From Saprospiraceae bacterium (GTDB lineage: Bacteria; Bacteroidota; Bacteroidia; Chitinophagales; Saprospiraceae), in contig JADKGD010000071.1 in assembly GCA_016717145.1 (NCBI GenBank), forward strand, positions 220,148 through 284,147: a stretch of 64,000 bases of DNA, read 5' to 3'. Positions within the stretch are counted from its first letter, which is position 1. Every line of letters starts with the position of its first letter. The notes beneath the pieces were generated by a model that saw nothing but the letters and a program-made list of their open reading frames with translations, did not search any database and was not told where the DNA came from. This document shows, one piece after another, positions 48,781-56,549 of the stretch. The position numbers were made by a program, and so were the translations under genes.

Positions 48781-48788
48781 CAAAGGTA
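48781..48788 (-). promoter_or_regulatory. -7 box of the rplM operon promoter
   Basis: Minus-strand TACCTTTG fits TAnnTTTG exactly; a TTG -33 box is not evident. Confidence 0.5.
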
Positions 48789-49043
48789 ATTTCTTTATGA
48801 AGATAAAAAAATATTTTTACAAAAAAAATTTAATTTAAACGACATAACTACTTGAAATACAGTCGAAATATGGTACAACTATTTTTTTGGACCATTTCGG
48901 GCACCCTCAATTCCAGATTCAAAAAACACAAAATGACACAATAAAATTTCCTTTGTTTAATATCAAAAATAATTTATACAATATATAAAATACACATTTA
49001 TAGCATAATATGAAAAATTATTTTAATAAATATATCTTTCAAA

Positions 49044-49069
49044 TGTCACAAATGATTATGTTTGTGACA
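49044..49069. repeat. Inverted repeat TGTCACAAA / TTTGTGACA
   Basis: Nine-base perfect arms with an 8-base spacer, in a gene-free stretch about 175 bases upstream of the GHMP kinase gene. Resembles a binding site for a dimeric regulator; no regulator is assigned. Confidence 0.4.
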
Positions 49070-49243
49070 AATTTATTTAAAACAGTCAGATCACATGAAA
49101 TAAGTATGAATCCATCTTTTTCTTACCCGTCCAACTAAAGTGTTCAGGCGGGCACAAACCGGGATAATTATTTTATGCGAATTCCAACCCTCTACTTAAG
49201 TATCGGACAGGTCTGACCTTCAAAAAAAATAAAAAATAGACAG

Positions 49244-50155
49244 ATGAAATTCTATGGACATGGCAAACTGTTACTTACTGGCGAGTATGCAGTTTTGGAC
49301 GGCGCTAAAGCATTAGGTTTACCTACAAAACTGGGTCAGAAAATGACCATAAAAAGGACCACAAGTTCTGACTTGATTTGGGAAAGTTTGGATCCCAAAG
49401 GTAAGGCTTGGTTTTCTTCTACTATTTCTTTGTTTGATTTTTCTGCAGTAACTACAACGGACCAAACCACATCAGATTATATCCAAAAAATACTTAAAAA
49501 TGCCGTAAGACTAAACTCCGAATTCCTCTCTCAATGGAATGGATTCAAGATTGAGACCCAATTGGAATTTCCAATAGATTGGGGACTTGGGTCAAGTAGC
49601 TCATTAATTTATTTAATTTCTGAATGGGCTGAAGTTAATCCTTTGTTATTATACTTTAAAAGCGAAGATGGTTCGGGTTATGATGTAGCCTGTGCTTTCG
49701 CTGATGGACCGGTTGAATATATCAATTCAACTGATGAAGTTTCTTACACAGAAGTAGACTTCAACCCTAAATTTAAAGAAAATTTATATTTTGTACACCT
49801 GGGAAAAAAACAAGACTCTGCTCAAGGCATTAAAGATTATTTAAAAGCAGTAAAAAACAAATCATCTTTAGTAAAAACTATAACAAAAATTACTGAAGAT
49901 ATCCGGTCAGTAGCTACGTTATCAGAATTTGACTCCTTATTAAATAAACATGAAGATGCTATAGCTAATCACACGGGATTTCAAAAAGTAAAAGATCATC
50001 TGTTTTCAGATTATTGGGGTGCGGTAAAATCTCTCGGAGCCTGGGGTGGTGATTTTGTTATCGCCACATCAAATAAAGGCCCCGAACAAACTATTGAATA
50101 TTTTGCAGGCAAAGGGTTAAAAACCGTTCTTTCTTACAAAGAGATGATTTTATAA
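49244..50155 (+). CDS. GYDIA family GHMP kinase
   Basis: 303 residues of the GHMP kinase superfamily: GHGKLLLTGEYAVLDGAKAL at the start, ATP loop WGLGSSSSLIYLISEW, and the subfamily signature DGSGYDVACAFADGP (GYDIA-like). The family occurs in Bacteroidota lineages, where it is thought to serve the mevalonate route to isoprenoids (mevalonate or phosphomevalonate kinase-like step). The exact substrate is not proven. No neighbour supports or opposes this. Confidence 0.83.
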   Translation: MKFYGHGKLLLTGEYAVLDGAKALGLPTKLGQKMTIKRTTSSDLIWESLDPKGKAWFSSTISLFDFSAVTTTDQTTSDYIQKILKNAVRLNSEFLSQWNGFKIETQLEFPIDWGLGSSSSLIYLISEWAEVNPLLLYFKSEDGSGYDVACAFADGPVEYINSTDEVSYTEVDFNPKFKENLYFVHLGKKQDSAQGIKDYLKAVKNKSSLVKTITKITEDIRSVATLSEFDSLLNKHEDAIANHTGFQKVKDHLFSDYWGAVKSLGAWGGDFVIATSNKGPEQTIEYFAGKGLKTVLSYKEMIL

Positions 50156-50359
50156 AATAACTTCCATTACTCTAAGTTCATATGCAATGTAATGTATTCC
50201 TGATTCTAGTAGAAAAATGAAATCGCTTTGCCATTCTAAAATAACTTAAGAATAGTTACTTCAGTATAAAATTTTCAATAAGTTTCCGTAAGTTTAATTT
50301 TGACAGAATTAATATTTATAATTATATCTATTTTACATAAAAGAAAATATAAACTAAAA

Positions 50360-51145
50360 CTATATACATCCTGTCCTACCACCATCTACAGGTATACTGA
50401 CGCCAGTAATATATGAAGCAGCTGGCGATGCAAGAAAAGCAACTACAGCGGCTATTTCTTGCGGCTGACCAAATCTAGCCATAGGTATTTCATGAATCAT
50501 CTCCTGTATAACTTCATCCTTTGATATCAATGATTTATCCGCTTTGTTATTAATTATTTCGCCCAGTCTATCCGTTGAGGTTGCGCCTGGCAACACACTA
50601 TTGACGGTAATGCCAAACGGCGCCAATTCATTGGACAGTGTTTTAGCCCATGAGGCTACTGCTCCACGAGTAGTATTGCTAACCCCTAATCCCTTAATTG
50701 GGATTTTAACAGACGTAGAAATGATATTTATTATCCGACCATATCCTGTTTTTTTCATCCCCGGAATAACTATCCCTGCCAATATATGATTGGCAATGAG
50801 ATGACTATGATAGGCCTTTAAAAAATCTTCGGGATTTGCACTCAATATGGAACCACTCGAAGGTCCTCCCGTATTATTGACTAATATATTGACAATCTTT
50901 TGGGAGGTTAAGGTTTTAATTTTTTTTTGCAGATCCAAACTATCTGATGTATCTGCAACAATAAAGCGGTGGTCCTGACCTTTTGTATAATCAAGTTCTT
51001 TAACTGTATCTATGAGTTGATCCGCATTTCGTGCTAAAAGAATTATATTAGCGCCAAGTCTTGAAAGTTCTATAGCAGATGCTCTACCAATGCCTTTGGA
51101 TCCCCCACATACCAAAGCGGTTTTACCTGTTAGGTTTAAATTCAT
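50360..51145 (-). CDS. SDR family oxidoreductase with altered active site
   Basis: 261 residues with a Rossmann fold: VCGGSKGIGRASAIELSRLG (cofactor loop GGSKGIG), NNTGGPSSG, and PVDGGRTG near the C-terminus. Where classical enzymes have YxxxK this one reads GVSNTTRGAV, so Tyr is Ser and Lys is Arg. An SDR subgroup with this substitution (GLGxSNxxR) is known from database alignments. It is divergent from, and 87 bases away from, the tryptophan-degradation operon and may act in the same pathway. Confidence 0.85.
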   Translation of the reverse strand: MNLNLTGKTALVCGGSKGIGRASAIELSRLGANIILLARNADQLIDTVKELDYTKGQDHRFIVADTSDSLDLQKKIKTLTSQKIVNILVNNTGGPSSGSILSANPEDFLKAYHSHLIANHILAGIVIPGMKKTGYGRIINIISTSVKIPIKGLGVSNTTRGAVASWAKTLSNELAPFGITVNSVLPGATSTDRLGEIINNKADKSLISKDEVIQEMIHEIPMARFGQPQEIAAVVAFLASPAASYITGVSIPVDGGRTGCI

Positions 51146-51191
51146 ATGATTAATGGTTTTCTAAAAACTTCACAAGATAATTAAATGATCG

Positions 51192-51199
51192 TATATTTG
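51192..51199 (+). promoter_or_regulatory. -7 box of the tryptophan-degradation operon
   Basis: TATATTTG matches TAnnTTTG, 33 bases before the RidA start. Confidence 0.5.
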
Positions 51200-51232
51200 G
51201 TGTTCTAATTAAGTACTAACCAATAAGCAAAT

Positions 51233-51655
51233 ATGACTAAAAGTAATATACTCTCTGAGAAAGCAAAACCCAGGGGTAAGTTTCCACATGTTAAAATAGC
51301 TGGTCCTTTTGTTTTTGTATCCGGTACGAGCAGTCGAAGACCTGACAATACATTCGATGGTGTTGAAGTCGATGAAATGGGTACCACAAATTTAGATATA
51401 AAAAAACAAACAAAAGCAGTTATTGAAAATATAAGAGACATATTAAAATCCGTAGGCGCTGACCTTGAAAACATTGTAGATATCACTAGTTTTTTGGTTA
51501 ATATGAATGATTTTGGTGGTTATAATGAAGTTTATGGTGATTTTTTTGATTACACAGGACCAACCAGAACGACAGTAGCAGTGCATCAATTACCTCATCC
51601 ACACCTTCTTATCGAAATTAAAGCGATCGCCTACTTACCGAATATCAAACCATAA
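51233..51655 (+). CDS. RidA family deaminase, probable 2-aminomuconate deaminase
   Basis: 140 residues of the RidA/YjgF/UK114 fold: GPFVFVSGTSSRRPDNTFDG, QTKAVIENIRDILKSVGADL, and the C-terminal GPTRTTVAVHQLPHPHLLIEI with the arginine that binds the substrate carboxylate. General RidA proteins clear 2-aminoacrylate. Position directly before tryptophan dioxygenase and an aldehyde dehydrogenase makes 2-aminomuconate deaminase, as in bacterial kynurenine-route clusters, the better call. Four bases separate it from kynA. Confidence 0.83.
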   Translation: MTKSNILSEKAKPRGKFPHVKIAGPFVFVSGTSSRRPDNTFDGVEVDEMGTTNLDIKKQTKAVIENIRDILKSVGADLENIVDITSFLVNMNDFGGYNEVYGDFFDYTGPTRTTVAVHQLPHPHLLIEIKAIAYLPNIKP

Positions 51656-51659
51656 ACAA

Positions 51660-52775
51660 ATGAACTCGGACAGCAAATACTCATCCATTCATTATAATGC
51701 TTATCTTCAGATAGATAAGATTACTTCTGCTCAAACATTGCGCAGTGACGAACTCAGTGTTCACGCTCATGATGAGATGCTTTTTATCATAACCCATCAG
51801 GTTTATGAATTATGGTTTAAACAAATAAACTATGAATTGTCTGCCATTATCCTTGACTTCAGCAAACATCAGGTCAATGAAAAAAACGTTGGTATTGCCG
51901 TCTCTAGACTTGATAGAATCATTGAAATTATGAAGCTCCTTGTTCAACAAATAAGTGTTATTGAGACTATGACACCGCTTGATTTTCTGGATTTTAGAAA
52001 TTATCTGTTTCCAGCTTCCGGTTTTCAAAGTTTTCAATTCCGGGAGATGGAGGTAATGCTGGGCTTGAAAGAAAATCGGCGAATCACATATAATGATAAA
52101 CCGTATTATTGTGTATTTGCACAAAATAAAAAAGAAAGCCTTGAGGACTTGGAAAAAGGAAAATCTTTGCTCGATCTCATTGAAGATTGGCTTGAGCGAA
52201 CACCTTTTTTGGAGTTTGGGGAGTTTAACTTCATAGCAGAATATCAACAAGCAGTTCATAAAATGCTTGAAAAAGAAAATAAAGCCATTTTAAATACCGA
52301 AATTCTTTCAGATGAATTCAAAGAGATGCGTCTTAAAATGCTCGGTGATACAAATACCTATTTTCTCAACATAATGGATGAAAAAAAGCATAACGAACTT
52401 ATTAAAGAAGGTAAGCTTACCATATCTTATAAGGCTACCATTGCAGCCCTATTTATAAACCTGTATAAAGACGAACCTATCTTGCATATCCCCTTCTTAT
52501 TAATTTCTAAGTTGGTAGAAATAGACGATCAACTTACAACGTGGAGATATAGGCACGCACAAATGGTCATGCGTATGCTAGGAAAAAAAGTAGGTACCGG
52601 CGGGTCGTCAGGACATGAATATTTGGCCACAACCGCTTCAAAACATCATATTTTTGCTGATTTTCACAATGTTAGCACCCTCTTAATCCCACGATCAGAA
52701 TTGCCCGTATTGCCCGAGAACTTCAGGAAGACCTTAGGTTTTTATTTCTCTACTTTAAATGAGTCATTAAAATGA
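51660..52775 (+). CDS. kynA: Tryptophan 2,3-dioxygenase
   Basis: Haem enzyme that opens the indole ring of L-tryptophan to give N-formylkynurenine. 371 residues: SVHAHDEMLFIITHQVYELW near the start (substrate/haem pocket), PLDFLDFRNYLFPASGFQSF, WRYRHAQMVMRMLGKKVGTG and the threonine/glycine loop GTGGSSGHEYLATTASKHH. The stop overlaps the aldehyde dehydrogenase start by four bases (52772-52775), so translation is coupled. The later kynurenine enzymes (formamidase, monooxygenase, kynureninase) are not in the window. Confidence 0.95.
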   Translation: MNSDSKYSSIHYNAYLQIDKITSAQTLRSDELSVHAHDEMLFIITHQVYELWFKQINYELSAIILDFSKHQVNEKNVGIAVSRLDRIIEIMKLLVQQISVIETMTPLDFLDFRNYLFPASGFQSFQFREMEVMLGLKENRRITYNDKPYYCVFAQNKKESLEDLEKGKSLLDLIEDWLERTPFLEFGEFNFIAEYQQAVHKMLEKENKAILNTEILSDEFKEMRLKMLGDTNTYFLNIMDEKKHNELIKEGKLTISYKATIAALFINLYKDEPILHIPFLLISKLVEIDDQLTTWRYRHAQMVMRMLGKKVGTGGSSGHEYLATTASKHHIFADFHNVSTLLIPRSELPVLPENFRKTLGFYFSTLNESLK

Positions 52776-54214
52776 AGACCTTTTCAAATTATATTAATGG
52801 CATTTTAACACCTCCTATCTCAGGCAATTACCTTAATAATTACGAACCTGCAACAGGTAAAATATATAGTTTAATACCAGATTCAACAGATCTTGATATA
52901 AATATGGCGGTAATTGCTGCAAAAAATGCTGCGTCTGGCTGGGCTGCTTTATCAAATGAACAACGCTCTGATTGGTTGATGAAAATTGCAGCTCGAATTG
53001 AGCAAAAACAAGAAGAATTTGCAGTTGCAGAAAGTCGTGACAATGGCAAACCAATCTCCTTAGCCAGAACCATGGACATTCCCAGAGCCATCTCAAATTT
53101 TAGATTTTTTGCCAACGCCATTACCCAGTTTGGTGGCGAATCCCACCATATGCAAGGAATTGGTATTAATTACACCTTAAGACAAGCACTTGGTGTGGTG
53201 GCCTGCATTTCTCCCTGGAACCTTCCGCTATACTTACTAAGCTGGAAAATTGCCCCCGCACTTGCCGCCGGTAATACAGTAATCGCCAAACCTTCTGAAA
53301 TTACACCCTTTACAGCATATCTGCTTTCAGAAGTTTGCATTGATATTGGTTTGCCTATTGGGGTACTTAATATTGTTCACGGTTTAGGTCCAAAGGTCGG
53401 CGATTCTTTATGTACTCACCATGATGTAAAAGCTATTTCGTTCACTGGTGGTACAGCGACCGGACGTAGAATTGCTTCCGTCGCCGCTCCATTATTTAAA
53501 AAAATGTCCCTCGAATTAGGTGGCAAAAATCCAAATATCATTTTTGCAGATTGTGACTATGATCAAATGCTTAAGACGACCATAAGGTCTTCGTTTGCAA
53601 ATCAGGGTCAGATTTGTCTTTGTGGGTCAAGAATATTTGTTGAGCGGTCGATATACGATCGATTCAAAATAGATTTTGTGTCCAAAGTTGACTCCCTAAA
53701 AATAGGAGATCCTGTCGATGAAGATTGTAAAATGGGTGCTGTGGTTTCAGAAACACACCTGAACAAAGTACTATCCTACATATCGCTTGCTAAAGAAGAA
53801 GGGGGAAGTATTTTGTGTGGCGGACATCGAAAAATTATGCATGGCAGGTGTGCAGAAGGTTGGTTTTTACAGCCAACCGTAATAGAAGGATTACCGCATG
53901 ATTGCCGTACGAACCAAGAGGAAATCTTTGGTCCTGTCGTAACCATCACACCTTTCGATTCGGAAGATGAAGTCATTATGTATGCCAATAGTACAGAATA
54001 TGGTCTATCTGCTACATTGTGGACAAGTAATTTAGGAAGAGCACATAGAATGTCAGAAAAATTAGTTTCAGGAATAGTATGGGTAAATTGTTGGTTAGTG
54101 CGCGACCTTAGAACACCTTTTGGCGGGATGAAAAATAGTGGCATCGGTAGAGAAGGTGGATATGAAGCACTACGTTTTTTTACAGAGGCAAAAAATGTTT
54201 GTATAAGTTATTAA
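52772..54214 (+). CDS. Aldehyde dehydrogenase, probable 2-aminomuconic 6-semialdehyde dehydrogenase
   Basis: 480 residues of the ALDH superfamily: ISPWNLPLYLLSWKIAPALA (with catalytic Asn), FTGGTATGRRI (NAD loop), MSLELGGKNPNIIF (general-base Glu), nucleophile Cys282 in NQGQICLCGS, and EEIFGPVVTI. The context, third gene after RidA and kynA, points to oxidation of 2-aminomuconic 6-semialdehyde (AmnC/NbaE-like). The closely related 2-hydroxymuconic semialdehyde dehydrogenases cannot be told apart by eye. Confidence 0.9.
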   Translation: MKTFSNYINGILTPPISGNYLNNYEPATGKIYSLIPDSTDLDINMAVIAAKNAASGWAALSNEQRSDWLMKIAARIEQKQEEFAVAESRDNGKPISLARTMDIPRAISNFRFFANAITQFGGESHHMQGIGINYTLRQALGVVACISPWNLPLYLLSWKIAPALAAGNTVIAKPSEITPFTAYLLSEVCIDIGLPIGVLNIVHGLGPKVGDSLCTHHDVKAISFTGGTATGRRIASVAAPLFKKMSLELGGKNPNIIFADCDYDQMLKTTIRSSFANQGQICLCGSRIFVERSIYDRFKIDFVSKVDSLKIGDPVDEDCKMGAVVSETHLNKVLSYISLAKEEGGSILCGGHRKIMHGRCAEGWFLQPTVIEGLPHDCRTNQEEIFGPVVTITPFDSEDEVIMYANSTEYGLSATLWTSNLGRAHRMSEKLVSGIVWVNCWLVRDLRTPFGGMKNSGIGREGGYEALRFFTEAKNVCISY

Positions 54215-54332
54215 ATACACAAAGTATAGTTATACCTTTGTTAAAATCTTTTGATTCGTAACATTCAAAACCAATAAGTAGTCTCTTATTAAGTGTTTTA
54301 TCATTTTCTATTTAACCTTTTAAATTAAAAAC

Positions 54333-54799
54333 ATGAAGACCAGTTTAATTTTATTTATTTCAGCGTTTATTTTTGTAAGTAATATCAACAGCCAGCAAAA
54401 CTATACTTGGGAAGAGTATGGAATAGCTTTCTCGCTTGCAGATGATTTTAAAGAAACAGCAAATAATATTGAAGAATTTTCGGCGGTAGGAGATGGAATG
54501 GATATGTCGATTATACCATTCAAAGACGAAACCATTGACGATAGTGATATTACTGCCTATACTATGAGCATAGCCGCATCTTTAAATCTTGAACGAGTTG
54601 ATGATGTTAATATAATAAATGTAAATGGATTCAAGGGTGGCTATGCAGAAGGTGCCTCAGGGGGGCAAAAATATTTGTTATGGGCTTGATAGATCCTAAT
54701 TCTGAGACTAACTTTTTTATCATTATTACCTTTTTGGACAATGATGCCAACGCTATTGAAGAAGCAATAAACATTTGTAAAAGCATCCAAAAAATATAA
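54333..54799 (+). CDS. Small secreted protein of unknown function, indel near 54660
   Basis: About 155 residues after correction. Signal peptide (LILFISAFIFVSNINSQ), then YTWEEYGIAFSLADDFKETA and a compact alpha/beta-looking domain; I recognise no family. The first frame stops at 54689, but a run of six G's (TCA GGG GGG CAA) precedes, and one more G moves translation into GAKIFVMGLIDPNSETNFF, running to a stop at 54797-54799 with a sensible amphipathic C-terminal helix (AIEEAINICKSIQ). Followed by a terminator. Confidence 0.6.
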
Positions 54800-54816
54800 A
54801 CCTATCTTTTATAGAA

Positions 54817-54857
54817 CAAAAAACCCTTGCATTTTTAAAATTGTAAGGGTTTTTTAT
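54817..54857 (+). terminator. Rho-independent terminator
   Basis: Stem AAAACCCTT / AAGGGTTTT with a loop of about 17 bases and a T-run, ending the secreted-protein transcript. A second, imperfect hairpin (AAAGGTCCC / GGAACCTTT) follows at about 54879-54909. Confidence 0.7.
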
Positions 54858-54966
54858 TTTACAAAGATAAATTAAAAAAGGTCCCTTTTTCTTTTAAAAG
54901 GAACCTTTCAAACATTTCGATATAAAAGTTTATATATATTTTAGAATAAATATTCTATTTATTTTC

Positions 54967-54994
54967 ATAAACAAAAGTATGTTCTTTTGTTTAT
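54967..54994. repeat. Inverted repeat upstream of oxyR (distal)
   Basis: Perfect 11-bp arms ATAAACAAAAG / CTTTTGTTTAT with a 6-base spacer, 42-69 bases upstream of the oxyR start. LysR-type regulators often bind such dyads at their own promoter. Confidence 0.5.
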
Positions 54995-54999
54995 AAGTA

Positions 55000-55031
55000 A
55001 AAATTTATAATTTTATACCCTTATAAATTTT
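55000..55031. repeat. Inverted repeat upstream of oxyR (proximal)
   Basis: Arms AAAATTTATAA / TTATAAATTTT, 10-base spacer, ending four bases before the oxyR ATG. It could be a second operator half or, in RNA, a hairpin that hides the start. Confidence 0.5.
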
Positions 55032-55035
55032 ATTT

Positions 55036-55977
55036 ATGAATGTTCAAATTGCACAATTAAAATATTTTCTTGCATTGGCCAATACTAGAAATTATAGTGC
55101 CGCTTCAGAGCAGTGTAACGTCTCTCAGCCTGCATTAAGCATGGCGGTCCGAAAACTTGAAGAAGAGCTTGATATAATTTTGATTGACCGTAAAAGTAAT
55201 CCTGTTTCCTTAACTGATAAAGGTGTTATAATAGCCAATCAGGCCATAAAGATTTTGGATGAATTGTCCATTTTGGAAAAACTTTCATCAGATCTACAGC
55301 TAGACAAACTTGAAGGGAAACTAACCGTCAGCATCATTCCTACGCTTGCTCCATATTTAATCCCATTATTTGTACTGCCATTTGGACTTAAATACCCTTT
55401 GATAGAACTTATAATAGAAGAAGAAACAACCAAGTCTATCATTCAGAAATTAAAGACATCAGAATCCGATGTTGGTATTCTCGTCACTCCCATTGACGAT
55501 AAGTCTTTAGTCACATTTCCTGTATTCTATGAAGAATTTTATGTTTTTTCCAGTATAAAGCTTGATAAAACCTATATGCTGCCCGAAGATATAGATTTCC
55601 GACACTTGTGGTTGCTCGAAGAAGGCCACTGCATGAGACATCAAATGATGAAACTTTGCGAATTGAGAAATATGGAAAACACCATGATAAAATATAACGC
55701 AGGAAGCATAGAGTCACTCATTAATATAACCGAGGCAAGCGGTGGTATGACCATCATACCTGAACTGGCTACGTGGAATTTGTCTCCTGAACGAAAATCA
55801 AGGGTTATTCCTTTCTACGAGCCGACACCAGTGAGGGAAGTAAGTATAATACATCATAAATTTACTACAAAAATGAGATTAATTATGGCATTAGACGAAA
55901 TCATATCTAGCGTAATTCCAACTTATATGAAGATAAAAGACACAAACATCAATCTTTTAGACATCAAGCCTGTTTAA
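55036..55977 (+). CDS. oxyR: Hydrogen peroxide-sensing LysR regulator OxyR
   Basis: 313 residues: N-terminal helix-turn-helix (YFLALANTRNYSAASEQCNVSQPALSMAVRKLEEEL, of which SAASEQCNVSQPALS is the recognition part) and a LysR effector domain. Cys199 and Cys208 occur in EEGHCMRHQMMKLCE, the same numbers and spacing as the redox pair of E. coli OxyR, so peroxide sensing by disulfide formation is well supported. Two dyads upstream suggest autoregulation. No catalase or peroxiredoxin gene is adjacent. Confidence 0.9.
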   Translation: MNVQIAQLKYFLALANTRNYSAASEQCNVSQPALSMAVRKLEEELDIILIDRKSNPVSLTDKGVIIANQAIKILDELSILEKLSSDLQLDKLEGKLTVSIIPTLAPYLIPLFVLPFGLKYPLIELIIEEETTKSIIQKLKTSESDVGILVTPIDDKSLVTFPVFYEEFYVFSSIKLDKTYMLPEDIDFRHLWLLEEGHCMRHQMMKLCELRNMENTMIKYNAGSIESLINITEASGGMTIIPELATWNLSPERKSRVIPFYEPTPVREVSIIHHKFTTKMRLIMALDEIISSVIPTYMKIKDTNINLLDIKPV

Positions 55978-56009
55978 TGTTGTATTTCCTGTCCTACTTA
56001 AGCAAAATT

Positions 56010-56522
56010 TCACGGTTTAAACCATCCCGAATACATGACATAATTGTTGGCTATCCGATAGATTTCTCCGGATATTAGCTCTTGACTGATGTCTTTTATT
56101 TTTTTGGCTGGGATGCCTGCATATATTGTTCCCGATTCAACATAGGTGTTTTGTGTGACAATTGCTCCTGCCGCTATGATGGTATTACTTTCAACTACAC
56201 AGTTGTCCATGATGATGGCACCCATCCCTATCAGAACATTGTCATGAATGGTGCATCCATGTACGATGGCATTATGCCCAACAGAAACATTATTACCTAT
56301 AATCGTTGGGTACTTTTGATAAGTACAATGCAGTATGGCTCCATCTTGAATATTAACTTTATTACCCATTTTAATAAAATTCACATCTCCACGTATTACA
56401 GCATTAAACCAAACGCTGCATTGATCTCCCATTACTACATCACCTACAATGGTTGCGTTTTCGGCTATATAACAATCATCACCAAATATTGGTGATTTTC
56501 CATTTACAGCCTTTATAAGCAT
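56010..56522 (-). CDS. Gamma-carbonic anhydrase family protein
   Basis: 170 residues of a left-handed beta-helix (hexapeptide repeats): GDDCYIAENATIVGDVVMGD, WFNAVIRGDVNFIKMGNKVN, VGHNAIVHGCTIHDNVLIGM. The three histidine ligands are visible (H at ILHCTY, VGHNAIVHG). Bacterial YrdA/PaaY-like members bind zinc; carbonic anhydrase activity varies. 27 bases downstream of the GH3 fusion gene and possibly cotranscribed. Confidence 0.88.
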   Translation of the reverse strand: MLIKAVNGKSPIFGDDCYIAENATIVGDVVMGDQCSVWFNAVIRGDVNFIKMGNKVNIQDGAILHCTYQKYPTIIGNNVSVGHNAIVHGCTIHDNVLIGMGAIIMDNCVVESNTIIAAGAIVTQNTYVESGTIYAGIPAKKIKDISQELISGEIYRIANNYVMYSGWFKP

Positions 56523-56549
56523 AATAAGACATTTTTATGATTCTTGTAA

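Larger units (their letters stand above)
48718..49243. other. Intergenic region between rplM and the GHMP kinase
   Basis: 526 bases. Holds the rplM promoter box (48781-48788), a dyad at 49044-49069, and a locally GC-richer stretch at about 49110-49220 that I could not assign to a gene. No open frame worth listing. Confidence 0.4.
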
